A stretch of 64,000 nt of DNA, from contig NZ_JAKIRP010000004.1 of assembly GCF_021646545.1 (NCBI RefSeq), positions 372,001-436,000 of the forward strand. Direction: 5' to 3'. The DNA comes from Chitinophaga filiformis (lineage in GTDB: Bacteria; Bacteroidota; Bacteroidia; Chitinophagales; Chitinophagaceae). Numbering within the stretch: position 1 is the first letter of the stretch; each line of letters opens with the position of its first letter. Made by a program: the position numbers and the translations under genes. Below are positions 7,901 to 16,391 of the stretch, piece by piece. Under the pieces are notes generated by a model. It worked only from the letters and a program-made list of their open reading frames with translations, was not told the origin of the DNA and searched no databases.

Positions 7901-10900
7901 ATGAAAAGACCTTTACTCCTTTTCTTTGCTGCAGTTTGTTTCGCCAATGCCAACGCGCAGACGCAACCTGCTGCCCAGACGCTGCCTTATCAGCAGCCCT
8001 TCAGCACCTTGCCACCCTCATCCACCACTTCTCCGGATGGATGGCAGGGTTGGACACTCTCGGGTTCGCCTTCTGGCAGCTTTAACGTGCTGCCACCCGC
8101 TTCTGACAAGGCCCTTGTAACAGGCAGCGCTTCCAGCACCGCCAATGGAGTATATAATTACTCCGGGAAACTGGGTTTCCTCAATAGCGGTAGTGTGGAT
8201 AACTCGCTGGTCCTGGCATTGAATACCACCGGTCAGACGAATATCGCTTTTCAGTACGATGTGATGACGCTGCGTAACCCGTACGACGGTACCAGCAACA
8301 CCCGTATCAACGAAGTGACCCTGCAGTACCGTATTGGCAATACCGGCAATTTTACGAATATCACCGGTGTAGAATACCAGAACGGCACCACCCAGCAAAC
8401 CGGTTCCGGCGTAACCACACCACTGGATTCAGCGCACAGATCACTGATATTACCAGCAGCCTGCGATAACCAGCCCCTGGTACAGCTGCGCTGGGTGAAC
8501 CGCCAGATCAGCGGGGCCGGCTCCCGTCCTTCATTTGCCATCGACAATATTGTGGCCGGCAGCACAGGTGCGGATGTTACTCCGCCGGCTATCGACAGCC
8601 TGCTTCCGGCCAGCAACAGTACCGGCGTTTCGCCGTCCACCCAGCCTTCCATCTTCTTCAGTGAAAATATCAAGACGGGTAATGGCCAGCTGATACTACA
8701 TAATGTCACAGCCGGCACACAACAGGTATTCCCTGTGGATAGCGCAGCAGTGATCATCAGTAACAGGACCCTGACACTGGCAGTAACCCTGCAACCACAA
8801 CAGAGCTATTACATTACAGTTGATGATGGCGCCATACTGGACCTCAGCGACAATGTATTTGCAGGCATCACTGACAACAGTACCTGGACATTCACCACCG
8901 GTACCCAGCAGTTGTCGTTTGACTTCAATACCTGCATTACAGGCAGCATCACCGGTGGTTTCAGACAATACAGCGTAACCGGCGCCCAGAAATGGGATTG
9001 TACCACCTTCGGACAGAACGGGAACGGCGTACAGATAAACGGATATAGCGGCGGTCCGATAGAAAACGAGGACTGGTTAATCTCGCCAGCCTTCGATCTT
9101 TCCGGCTTCGACTATCCCTTGCTGGATTTTGCCAGCAGGACAGCATTCTCCGGTCCTGGCCTGCAACTCATGGTGTCCACCAACTATGATGGCGCCAGCA
9201 ATCCGCACACAGCTACCTGGACACCGGTGAACGGACGTTTCCCAGCCCTGTTGTCAGACACCTGGACCGTTTCAGACAGTATTAACCTGGCAGCTTTCAA
9301 ACAGCCCAATGTATACATCGCTTTTGTATATACTTCCTCCCCCGCCATTGGCGCGGCGCGCTGGACTCTGGATAACTTCCATATCACTAACAGTACTGAG
9401 GCGCCCAAACCGTCCCTGGATCTGAATACCAGCAGCATTGACTTTGACTATGTGCCGGCAGGACAACAATCTGCACCATTGCCATTCACCTTCCAGGCCA
9501 ATGACTTTATTGACAGCCTGATCCTTGTTGCGTCTTCCGGATTCTCTATCGCGAAAGACAGTAATGGCGTATACGGTCAGGAGCTGACCTATCTGCCTGA
9601 TTCCCTCAATGGTCCGCGTACGGTATGGGTGAAGTTCCAGCCTGCAGCCGCAGACCAGAATTTTACCGGCACCATTACTTTCGACAGCGATAGCATTCAT
9701 GTACCTGCTATTCAGCTGTCCGGCACCTCCCTGCGCTCACTGAAAGTGGTGAACTGGAATATTGAGTGGTTCGGGAGCCCTGTACAGAATCCGGCCAATG
9801 ACAGCCTGCAACAGGCAAATGTGACCACCATCCTCAAAAAACTGGATGCCGACATCTTTGCACTGGCAGAGGTGGTAGACACTACCCGCTTCAAAGCAGT
9901 GGCCAGCCAGCTGCCGGGATACAGCTATGTCATATCCGATTTTGGTTCTTATGCAGATAGTATCAAGGACGTTGACTACGCCTCTGCCCAGAAACTGGCG
10001 TTCCTCTATAAGACATCAGTTATAAAGGGATTCAGCTCTTATGGCGTACTCCGCCGCGGCGGCAGCAGCGATGCCTACTATAACTGGTCATCCGGCAGGT
10101 TCCCATTCCTCCTGGAAGCCCGGGCTAAGCTGAACAATGACAGCGCCGTGATCCGCTTCGTATTACTACATGCGAAAGCCAATACCGGCAACGCCGCAGA
10201 TAAGATCGAATCCTGGCACAGGCGTAAAAACGGAAACGTAGAACTGAAAGACAGCCTGGATGCACAATATCCGACAGCTAACCTGGTAATACTTGGCGAC
10301 TTCAATGATGCCTTGAACAAGACCATTACCACAGAACTGGCGCCGGATACCACCACTTCCTATATAGACTTCATAGAAGACAGCACCCACTACAAACCAC
10401 TGACCCTGCCGCTCAGTCTACAGGGCCAGAAATCTACCGCATCCTTCAACACGGTGATCGACAACGTAGTGGCATCTGATGAAATGGCCCTGAGTTACCT
10501 GCCGGGATCTGCGCGCGTAAGGATAGAAGTGGAAAAACTGGTGAACAGCTATAGCAACACCACTACTGACCACTATCCAGTGCAGACAAACTATAACCTG
10601 CACGTACTGGCCCATCCGGCACCGCTGGAAGACTTCTCTGCTACAGTTGATACCGGAGATGTGAAACTCACCTGGAGCACCCCTTATGAGCTGAATACCG
10701 CTTATTTTGTGGTTCAACGTTCCCGCAATCAGCAGCAGTTCGAAGCTGTAGATACCGTGGCAGCACATGGTACCACTTCACTGCCAAACAGTTATGTAAC
10801 ATATGATACCCGCCCATGGCTCGGACTTTCTTACTACAGACTGAAAACAGTGGGTCTGGACGGATCAGTCAGCTATAGCAGCAACGAAAGAGTGGTTATT

Positions 10901-11164
10901 ACACTTAAAGATCTGATAAAGAAACTTTTCTGGTGTATCTTTGGCCGCCAGTTGCAGGTGTACCTTGATATCGAAAGACCTGGACAGGCCATTTTACAGC
11001 TGGTCGATATGCAGGGACATGTGAGACAGACTACCCTGACTACTGTAAACAAAGGAAGAAATATCAAGACATTGGATATCAGTAATTTGTCTAATGGTGT
11101 GTATATCCTGCGCGTACAAAGCAAGGAAGGCATCCAGACAAGCAAGATACTTGTTAACCACTGA
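7901..11164 (+). CDS. Secreted multidomain nuclease with type IX sorting domain
   Basis: This 1087-residue protein has a signal peptide (residues 1-19, ending ANAQ). Next comes a jelly-roll-like region to about 220, an SbsA-type Ig-like domain (about 225-335, starting VTPPAIDSLLP), a choice-of-anchor/cleaved-adhesin-like domain (about 340-500), and a linker. Residues 613-895 form an endonuclease/exonuclease/phosphatase domain. Its catalytic motifs are visible as VVNWNIEWFG, FALAEVVD, LVILGDFNDAL and TTDHYPV. The last 80 residues are a type IX secretion sorting domain (LSNGVYILRVQSKEG, ending ILVNH). The expected role is an extracellular or surface nuclease that scavenges nucleic acids or phosphate; a phosphodiesterase with another substrate is possible. 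It stands alone with its own terminator. Confidence 0.85.
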   Translation: MKRPLLLFFAAVCFANANAQTQPAAQTLPYQQPFSTLPPSSTTSPDGWQGWTLSGSPSGSFNVLPPASDKALVTGSASSTANGVYNYSGKLGFLNSGSVDNSLVLALNTTGQTNIAFQYDVMTLRNPYDGTSNTRINEVTLQYRIGNTGNFTNITGVEYQNGTTQQTGSGVTTPLDSAHRSLILPAACDNQPLVQLRWVNRQISGAGSRPSFAIDNIVAGSTGADVTPPAIDSLLPASNSTGVSPSTQPSIFFSENIKTGNGQLILHNVTAGTQQVFPVDSAAVIISNRTLTLAVTLQPQQSYYITVDDGAILDLSDNVFAGITDNSTWTFTTGTQQLSFDFNTCITGSITGGFRQYSVTGAQKWDCTTFGQNGNGVQINGYSGGPIENEDWLISPAFDLSGFDYPLLDFASRTAFSGPGLQLMVSTNYDGASNPHTATWTPVNGRFPALLSDTWTVSDSINLAAFKQPNVYIAFVYTSSPAIGAARWTLDNFHITNSTEAPKPSLDLNTSSIDFDYVPAGQQSAPLPFTFQANDFIDSLILVASSGFSIAKDSNGVYGQELTYLPDSLNGPRTVWVKFQPAAADQNFTGTITFDSDSIHVPAIQLSGTSLRSLKVVNWNIEWFGSPVQNPANDSLQQANVTTILKKLDADIFALAEVVDTTRFKAVASQLPGYSYVISDFGSYADSIKDVDYASAQKLAFLYKTSVIKGFSSYGVLRRGGSSDAYYNWSSGRFPFLLEARAKLNNDSAVIRFVLLHAKANTGNAADKIESWHRRKNGNVELKDSLDAQYPTANLVILGDFNDALNKTITTELAPDTTTSYIDFIEDSTHYKPLTLPLSLQGQKSTASFNTVIDNVVASDEMALSYLPGSARVRIEVEKLVNSYSNTTTDHYPVQTNYNLHVLAHPAPLEDFSATVDTGDVKLTWSTPYELNTAYFVVQRSRNQQQFEAVDTVAAHGTTSLPNSYVTYDTRPWLGLSYYRLKTVGLDGSVSYSSNERVVITLKDLIKKLFWCIFGRQLQVYLDIERPGQAILQLVDMQGHVRQTTLTTVNKGRNIKTLDISNLSNGVYILRVQSKEGIQTSKILVNH

Positions 11165-11190
11165 TCTTTTTGAAAAAGCCATTAATCCAG

Positions 11191-11222
11191 CCGGCCCGTA
11201 TTGCAATACGGGCCGGTTTTTA
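11191..11222 (+). terminator. Terminator of the secreted nuclease gene
   Basis: A perfect inverted repeat of 12 bp per arm (11191-11202 with 11205-11216) is followed by TTTTTAATTTTT. It begins 26 bases after the stop codon. Confidence 0.88.
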
Positions 11223-11340
11223 ATTTTTGACCCTCCTGTTTTTTAACCGGTGCGCTTCACAGGTAGCTAACATAATTGAAATACAGCTAGTTACACAACA
11301 TAGCACCATTTAATCAAGGGTATATATCCCGTCAGGATTC

Positions 11341-11490
11341 GGTTGAGATTCGGTGAAGGCTATAGCCTATAGGCGCTCTACTATAGCGTTACAGACACTA
11401 TTCTATAGCCGTCGCTATAGAACGGCAGGCGTAATGCAGGACTATAGCGCCTATAGCTATACATCTTGAGTATAGTCGAAGCGAATCTCA
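11341..11490. repeat. Nested palindromic element with seven CTATAG copies
   Basis: The hexamer CTATAG occurs seven times between 11360 and 11456 (at 11360, 11367, 11381, 11403, 11415, 11442 and 11451). The copies are arranged as nested inverted repeats: TTCTATAG/CTATAGAA around a 6-base loop (11401-11422), CTATAGCG/CGCTATAG (11381-11388 with 11413-11420), CTATAGGCGCT/AGCGCCTATAG (11367-11377 with 11446-11456), and an outermost TGAGATTCG/CGAATCTCA (11344-11352 with 11482-11490). No coding potential is evident. It could be a folded RNA, a cruciform, or a repetitive extragenic element. The function is unknown. Confidence 0.6.
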
Positions 11491-11551
11491 GGCGAAGTTG
11501 AACCGGCTCAGCATTGTCATAAGTCCAACTATTAGGCAAAGGCATATCTTC

Positions 11552-11651
11552 CCGGTACCAATCCGGTACCAATAGCCTCATCTTATGTTCATCCTACGTT
11601 TTGAACGTAAGATGAACATAAGATGAGGCTATTGGTACACCGTTGGTACCG
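11552..11651. repeat. Long near-perfect hairpin (35-bp arms) with flanking repeats
   Basis: Arms 11566-11600 and 11604-11638 pair over 35 bp with one mismatch (C at 11594 against A at 11610) around a 3-base loop. Outside them CGGTACCAA (11553-11561) pairs again with TTGGTACCG (11643-11651), and CCGGTACCAAT is tandemly duplicated at 11552-11573. The structure lies in the 796-base gene-free gap between the nuclease and rpsF, which otherwise holds only the CTATAG element, the nuclease terminator and the rpsF promoter. It is not followed by a T-run, so it is not a typical terminator. A small non-autonomous mobile element or structured RNA is possible. Confidence 0.65.
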
Positions 11652-11887
11652 AATACATACTATATTCAAACGTGTTGTGTATATCTTGTCCAGATAAAGC
11701 CTGTCGTTTTTTTTGTCGAAAAAAGGGTATTCGATATAAAGCGGTAAAGTTGACAGGGGCAAATCGCCAGATTTCCATGAACGCATTTCGATTTTATAGC
11801 ATATAGGACCACAGCGGGGTGCGACCCGGGGAACAAATGGGGGCCCGGAGACGGCTTTTCCCACCGAAAAGCAATTCCCCGCTTTTA

Positions 11888-11918
11888 TTTGCTGGTGTCA
11901 GCAATTTCAGTATCTTTG
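11888..11918 (+). promoter_or_regulatory. Bacteroidota-type promoter of rpsF-rpsR-rplI
   Basis: TTTG (11888-11891) and TATCTTTG (11911-11918) are separated by exactly 19 bases, a perfect consensus promoter. The predicted start near 11925 gives an A/T-rich leader of about 36 bases before rpsF. No structured S6:S18-type leader is obvious in that short leader. Confidence 0.85.
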
Positions 11919-11960
11919 CACTCCTAATTTTTTTTAACAAATTTAAAAACAGGGAAATTT

Positions 11961-12311
11961 ATGAACTACGAATTGATGGTGATTTTTACCCCTGTGCTGT
12001 CTGAGGAAGACTACAAAGCTGCTCAGAAAAAATTCGCTGACCTCATTAAAGAGAACGGCGGAGATGTAACGCACGAAAATCCCTGGGGATTAAAATCACT
12101 GGCGTACCCAATCCAGAAAAAGACCACGGGCATGTACCTGGTACTGGAGTACAGCGCGCCATCCGACCTCAATGAGAAGCTGAAAATCCAGCTGAACCGT
12201 GACGAAAATGTACTGCGTCACATGATCACAGCATTAGACAAATATGCTGTACAGTACAATGGCCGCAAAAGACATGGCGTGAACGCTGATTCTAAAACCG
12301 CAGAAGCTTAA
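11961..12311 (+). CDS. rpsF: 30S ribosomal protein S6
   Basis: S6 binds 16S rRNA in the platform of the small subunit together with S18. The 116-residue protein starts MNYELMVIFTP and shows the family pattern (WGLKSLAYPIQKKTTGMY, LNRDENVLRHM), with a short charged C-terminal tail. It is the first gene of a three-gene ribosomal operon. rpsR begins four bases after its stop codon, so translation of the two partners is probably coupled. Confidence 0.97.
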   Translation: MNYELMVIFTPVLSEEDYKAAQKKFADLIKENGGDVTHENPWGLKSLAYPIQKKTTGMYLVLEYSAPSDLNEKLKIQLNRDENVLRHMITALDKYAVQYNGRKRHGVNADSKTAEA

Positions 12312-12315
12312 AATT

Positions 12316-12582
12316 ATGGCAGTAAAACAAGAAATTAAGTACTTAACCGCCGTAAAACAGGAGAAACGCGCTAAGAAATATTGCCGTTTCAAGAAGTTAG
12401 GCATCCGGTATGTGGATTACAAAGACGCTGAGTTCCTGAAGAAATTCCTGAACGACCAGGGTAAAATGTTACCTCGTCGTATCACTGGTAACTCCCTGAA
12501 ATTCCAGCGTAAAGTAGCGCAGGCTATTAAAAAAGCCCGTCAAATGGCTTTGTTACCTTACGTTACTGACCTTTTAAAATAA
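12316..12582 (+). CDS. rpsR: 30S ribosomal protein S18
   Basis: S18 is the heterodimer partner of S6 on 16S rRNA. The 88-residue protein has the expected KKYCRFKKLGIRYVDYKD and the basic core PRRITGNSLKFQRKVAQAIK, ending ARQMALLPYV. A single Cys remains in the N-terminal region where some lineages have a zinc-binding set. It lies four bases after rpsF and 61 bases before rplI in one operon. Confidence 0.97.
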   Translation: MAVKQEIKYLTAVKQEKRAKKYCRFKKLGIRYVDYKDAEFLKKFLNDQGKMLPRRITGNSLKFQRKVAQAIKKARQMALLPYVTDLLK

Positions 12583-12643
12583 ACAAACCTACCGGTTTCC
12601 TGGTCTGTGCCAGGTAATTAAAGGTCCTTAAAACTAATTAACA

Positions 12644-13090
12644 ATGCAAGTAATCTTAATACAAGACGTAGATAACCTGGGCCAGAAAAATGAGCTGGCA
12701 ACCGTTAGAAACGGTTACGCCAGGAATTTCCTGATCCCGCAGAAATTTGCGGTAGAAGCCAGCCCTTCTAACCTGAAGCAACTTCAGGAGCGCCTGAAAG
12801 TGCAGAAAGCTAAAGAAGAGAAAATGTTGGCTGAAATTGCCAAAGTTGTGGAAGTGCTGAAAGCAGGTCCCGTTAAAATTGGCGCTAAAACCGGTACTTC
12901 CGGTAAGATCTTCGGTAGCGTAACTGGTGTGCAGATAGCACGTGCTATTAAAGAGCAGAAAGGTTACGAAATCGATCGTCGCCGCATCCACATCCTGGAT
13001 GATGTAAAAGAGTTAGGTACTTACAAAGCAAGACTGGATTTCGGTAAAGGCAACGAAGCTGAACTGGAATTCGAAGTAGTAGCTGAATAA
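12644..13090 (+). CDS. rplI: 50S ribosomal protein L9
   Basis: L9 binds 23S rRNA near the L1 stalk and helps hold reading frame. The 148-residue protein has the N-terminal domain signature VDNLGQKNELATVRNGYARNF, then the long connecting helix (about 45-75, Lys/Glu rich) and a C-terminal domain including GKIFGSVTGVQIA. Length is standard. It is the last gene of the rpsF operon and is followed by a strong terminator. Confidence 0.97.
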   Translation: MQVILIQDVDNLGQKNELATVRNGYARNFLIPQKFAVEASPSNLKQLQERLKVQKAKEEKMLAEIAKVVEVLKAGPVKIGAKTGTSGKIFGSVTGVQIARAIKEQKGYEIDRRRIHILDDVKELGTYKARLDFGKGNEAELEFEVVAE

Positions 13091-13105
13091 GACTACATAT
13101 CTTTC

Positions 13106-13146
13106 TAAAAAATCCCGTCTCGTTCTAAATGAGACGGGATTTTTTT
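13106..13146 (+). terminator. Terminator of the rpsF-rpsR-rplI operon
   Basis: A 10-bp stem (13112-13121 with 13131-13140) has a 9-base loop, flanked by A-run and T-run that extend the pairing. It shares the CCCGTCTC/GAGACGGG core seen at 154-179 and 5665-5693. Confidence 0.9.
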
Positions 13147-13174
13147 ATGCGGTTATTTATATTTGCGCCATCAT

Positions 13175-13909
13175 ATGAAAAAGTATTTACCTCTATTTTT
13201 TGTTGCAGGCATGATAGCTGCCTGCAACGGACAGGATATCAGTGATAGCGCTTCAGATACTTCACATATAGAAGAAGCTCCCTCAATAGGAAAAGTACCT
13301 GTTAACACAGACACCTTCTCTGTCGGTAACAAGTCCTTTACCATCTATCCGCTGGAACATTCCTCCTTCGATAAACTGCCGGATCCCGGCTATGACAGCG
13401 CGGAAACCAGCCTTCTGCACAAAGACAAAGCACATGTAAAACGTACTGGCGATACCCTGGCGTTTACGCTGAACAACGGTGAGACACGCATCCTTGCCAA
13501 TAATACCAAAGAAGACGATGACCAGTATAGTCTCTTCTTTTATGCCGGCTACCTGCCCGATATCCATCAATATCTCGTTTTTGGCAGTTATTATGAATCC
13601 AGCGACTATGTGCTGATCAACGCCGATAATGGAGAACTCACGCATGTATGGGGCATCCCCGTCATCTCCCCCGATCATAAATACGTGATATGCGCCTCAG
13701 TTGACCTGATCGCAGGTTTCAACAACAATGGCTTCCAGCTCTTCTCTTATCGCGATAATAAGCTCATTCCTGAGGGAGACGTGCAGTTTGATAAGTGGGG
13801 CCCGGGACAAATGAAATGGCTCGATAATAAGACGATAGAGGCCGAATATGTGGTATTGGACAAGGATATGAATGAAGTGCCTAAACCGGTTAAACTGGTA
13901 ATGAAATAA
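13175..13909 (+). CDS. Lipoprotein of unknown function
   Basis: I do not recognise this 244-residue protein. It begins MKKYLPLFFVAG and has a lipobox MIAAC-NGQ, so it should be a lipid-anchored envelope protein. The mature part is acidic and Asp/Ser rich near the N-terminus (SDSASDTSHIEE). It then has regular beta-rich segments (QYLVFGSYYESSDYVLIN, KYVICASVDLIAG) resembling a small beta-propeller or lectin-like fold, but no catalytic motif is evident. The ATG at 13175 is chosen over an in-frame TTG at 13163. A TATATTTG box (13158-13165) sits just before it, leaving a very short leader. Confidence 0.72.
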   Translation: MKKYLPLFFVAGMIAACNGQDISDSASDTSHIEEAPSIGKVPVNTDTFSVGNKSFTIYPLEHSSFDKLPDPGYDSAETSLLHKDKAHVKRTGDTLAFTLNNGETRILANNTKEDDDQYSLFFYAGYLPDIHQYLVFGSYYESSDYVLINADNGELTHVWGIPVISPDHKYVICASVDLIAGFNNNGFQLFSYRDNKLIPEGDVQFDKWGPGQMKWLDNKTIEAEYVVLDKDMNEVPKPVKLVMK

Positions 13910-13931
13910 ACGGATATGTTTTTGAGGATAG

Positions 13932-13958
13932 AGGAACATCGCATGGTGTTCCTTTTTA
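13932..13958. terminator. Terminator between convergent lipoprotein genes
   Basis: AGGAACA (13932-13938) pairs with TGTTCCT (13947-13953) around an 8-base loop, followed by TTTTT on the plus strand. It lies between the rightward lipoprotein gene and the leftward hydrolase gene that ends at 13956. Confidence 0.6.
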
Positions 13959-14828
13959 TTTGGTGTACATGCTGGTAAAGGAGAACAATTTCTCTGCCGC
14001 CAGGTCAGCTACGTCTGCCGGCATCTCGTGCCCTCCCTTAAAACTGTATAATTCATGCACGACACCTGCCTTCTGCAGTACGCTATCCATGGCCACTGCC
14101 TGCGGGTAATGTACTAATGTATCCTGCGTACCATGCATCAGTAAGACAGGCGGCGTTTGTGCCGTTACAAAAAACAACGGGCTGACGAAACGATAAAGCT
14201 CCGGCTTTTGATCAGGAGAACCTCCAACCGCAATACTGGCCAGTGATGCCCCTATCCCTCCCTGATCATAAAAACGTTTCATATCATATATACCATATAT
14301 ACAGACCATCGATCTGATATATCCTTCCTTATTATGCCTGCAGCCTTGTAAGGCTGCAAGATGGGCGCCGGCGCTAATTCCTATCAGTCCTGTGAGCGGG
14401 GAAATATGGAAGCTGTTTGCGCGGCCCCAGATGTATTCCAGGGCTGCAATTATATCTTCCTCGGCCACCGGCAAAATGTTCGTACTATCTTTTACAAGCC
14501 GATAATTCAGATTAAAATACGCATAATTCGCATCCGCGTTTTTGCTCCTCATGTTATTGATGTACGCGGTAAAGTCCGATTTATCACCGGCTTTCCACCC
14601 ACCCCCATGTATAAACACCATAATGCGCGTCGTTTCCGGCGTCGCATTCTTAGGCAGATAAATATCCATGACCTGTTGCGGATCGTCTCCGTAATGCACA
14701 TTAAGCATTTCGAGTGGTGTAGGGGTGACACCAGCCGGATTGCAGGAAACTGCAAGCGCCATAATGAGTAAGCCTATTAACGACTTCCCCCACGTTATTA
14801 CAGATGAGATAGGCATAAAGATTGACAT
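13956..14828 (-). CDS. Lipoprotein alpha/beta hydrolase (carboxylesterase type)
   Basis: This 290-residue protein has an N-terminal hydrophobic segment and lipobox LAVSC-NPAG near residue 29, so it is probably a membrane-anchored lipoprotein. The fold is a serine alpha/beta hydrolase: MVFIHGGGWKAGDKSDF supplies the HGGG oxyanion motif, GISAGAHLA the nucleophile elbow, VLLMHGTQDTLVHY the catalytic Asp region, and KGGHEMP the catalytic His. The pattern matches the BD-FAE/acetyl-esterase-like group. The natural substrate is unknown; an acyl group on polysaccharide or peptide is plausible. It is divergent from the small secreted protein at 14903. Confidence 0.82.
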   Translation of the reverse strand: MSIFMPISSVITWGKSLIGLLIMALAVSCNPAGVTPTPLEMLNVHYGDDPQQVMDIYLPKNATPETTRIMVFIHGGGWKAGDKSDFTAYINNMRSKNADANYAYFNLNYRLVKDSTNILPVAEEDIIAALEYIWGRANSFHISPLTGLIGISAGAHLAALQGCRHNKEGYIRSMVCIYGIYDMKRFYDQGGIGASLASIAVGGSPDQKPELYRFVSPLFFVTAQTPPVLLMHGTQDTLVHYPQAVAMDSVLQKAGVVHELYSFKGGHEMPADVADLAAEKLFSFTSMYTK

Positions 14829-14902
14829 TATGAGAAAATACAGACAGTTCCCCCTTTCCAGGAAGCAACAAATGCGTTAACTTCCTTATAAATCCCCTTT
14901 CG

Positions 14903-15295
14903 ATGAAAAACGTGTTGTTATTTTCATTGTTACTGCTGGCAGGGCTGATCTTTGTATTCTCAACAAGCCATGCGCAGGTACCGCAAGCCCCACTTTCCAA
15001 TATTGAAGGTAATGCACAATCCATTACCAGCAAATTAAAAGCAGCGCTGAGCTTAACCGAGGCTCAGCAACCTAAAATACTGAATACCGTTACCAACTTT
15101 CTGCAACAACGGGCTTCCATTCTTTCCCTGAACAACAGCAATCAAAAAGCATACGATACCAAGCTAAAAAGCTTTCAGAACGGTCTTCAGAGAAAGCTGA
15201 AGACAATCCTGACGCCGGAGCAATTCACTGGCTTCCTGGAGCTGAAACCAGTGAATAACGACATGACCAATGTCCTGTCACAGTTATATTATTAG
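14903..15295 (+). CDS. Small secreted helical protein (LTxxQ/Spy-like appearance)
   Basis: This 130-residue protein has a signal peptide ending SHAQ (about residue 24). The mature part is mostly helical with SLTEAQQPKIL, LQRKLKTILTPEQFTGFL and many Gln/Lys residues. The paired SLTEAQ and LTPEQ elements resemble the periplasmic LTxxQ/Spy family, in which such proteins buffer metals or act as small chaperones; this assignment is by resemblance only. Its stop codon lies three bases from the stop of the convergent dipeptidase gene, with no room for a terminator. Confidence 0.62.
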   Translation: MKNVLLFSLLLLAGLIFVFSTSHAQVPQAPLSNIEGNAQSITSKLKAALSLTEAQQPKILNTVTNFLQQRASILSLNNSNQKAYDTKLKSFQNGLQRKLKTILTPEQFTGFLELKPVNNDMTNVLSQLYY

Positions 15296-15298
15296 CGA

Positions 15299-16369
15299 TT
15301 AACTCCAGGCTTTACGCAGGAACCTTAGCCAGTTGCCATGCATAATGTTATCAATATCCGCTGCGGAATATCCTCTCTTAGCAAATAAAGCAGGTATCTT
15401 CTGCAGATCGGCGATCGTTTCAAGGTCATAAGGACTTTGCTCCTTTCCGAAAGCCCCGTCCAGGTCTGATCCTATCCCCACATGCAATGCATTGCCTGCC
15501 AGCTGGCAGATGTGGTCCATATGATCGACCAGTACGTCCAGGGAGGCCCCCATTTCCTTCGGCTGAGACACACCTCTTACCCAATCAGGCACCATCATCC
15601 AGGCATCCATTGCGCCGCCAATTACGGCGTCACGGCTGATCAGTTCTTTGAGCTGCTCGTCAGAGAACTGACGGTTGTGATTGACCAATGCACGTACGTT
15701 GTTATGGCTGGCCCATACATGTCCGTGGAAATGCTCCATTGCCTCCCAGAAACTATCATCACACAAATGCGTAGCATCCAGGATGATGTTCAGTCTTTCC
15801 ATTTCCTTCAGCAGGGCATGTCCTTTGGGACCCATAAATCCGGTGGCGTCTGTTCCCTGTGCATAACGGCCGGGGCCATAATGGGCAGGACCCACCGCAC
15901 GTAGTCCATTGTCGTAAGCACGCTGCAGGTAGCTGATATCAACAATAGAATCGGCTCCTTCCAGGCTGAGAATATAACCAATAGGTTTGCTGGTGTTAGG
16001 CGTACCATCATTCCATAAGGCCAGATGTTTCTCCAGCGCTGCCAGATTGGTGATCTGGACCATTTCCCCCGCATCTTCCATCGCTTTGTACCAGGCCAGC
16101 TGCCCCTGTGTCTGCGCCCATGCCTGTTCCGGCGAGAACCAGCCGGGAAGTGGGTTGTCGGGCGCTACAAAACGCGCAATCTGTGTAGCCACTACCAGTC
16201 CGATATTTCCTTTGCGCAACTCAGGGAATGAAACCACTCCTTTCGCACGATCCGGTTTGTCTGTCAGACCTGCCTCACGTTTCCTGATTTCTTCTACCGG
16301 CAATCGCAGGTTACGGTTCCATTCCATCGCATTCATGCTAAGATCAAGATGCGCATCTATTATAAACAT
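15299..16369 (-). CDS. Membrane dipeptidase (peptidase family M19)
   Basis: This 356-residue zinc dipeptidase belongs to the renal-dipeptidase family, which cleaves dipeptides and often accepts a D-residue at the C-terminal position. Metal and active-site motifs are visible: DAHLD at residues 5-9, SLEGADS (bridging Glu), DATHLCDDSFW, ASHNNVRAL, and GIGSDLDG near residue 300. There is no signal peptide or lipobox, so it is probably cytoplasmic. It is the last gene of a five-gene leftward operon (spacing 22 bases to the PLP enzyme gene), which suggests it releases a D-amino acid for the downstream enzymes. Confidence 0.88.
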   Translation of the reverse strand: MFIIDAHLDLSMNAMEWNRNLRLPVEEIRKREAGLTDKPDRAKGVVSFPELRKGNIGLVVATQIARFVAPDNPLPGWFSPEQAWAQTQGQLAWYKAMEDAGEMVQITNLAALEKHLALWNDGTPNTSKPIGYILSLEGADSIVDISYLQRAYDNGLRAVGPAHYGPGRYAQGTDATGFMGPKGHALLKEMERLNIILDATHLCDDSFWEAMEHFHGHVWASHNNVRALVNHNRQFSDEQLKELISRDAVIGGAMDAWMMVPDWVRGVSQPKEMGASLDVLVDHMDHICQLAGNALHVGIGSDLDGAFGKEQSPYDLETIADLQKIPALFAKRGYSAADIDNIMHGNWLRFLRKAWS

Positions 16370-16391
16370 GTCAGTATTTCTTTTTGATAAG

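Noticed and set aside
11225..11960. Possible small genes in the gap before rpsF (short frames of 60-90 codons)
   Set aside because: They run through the inverted repeats, lack start context and show no family resemblance.
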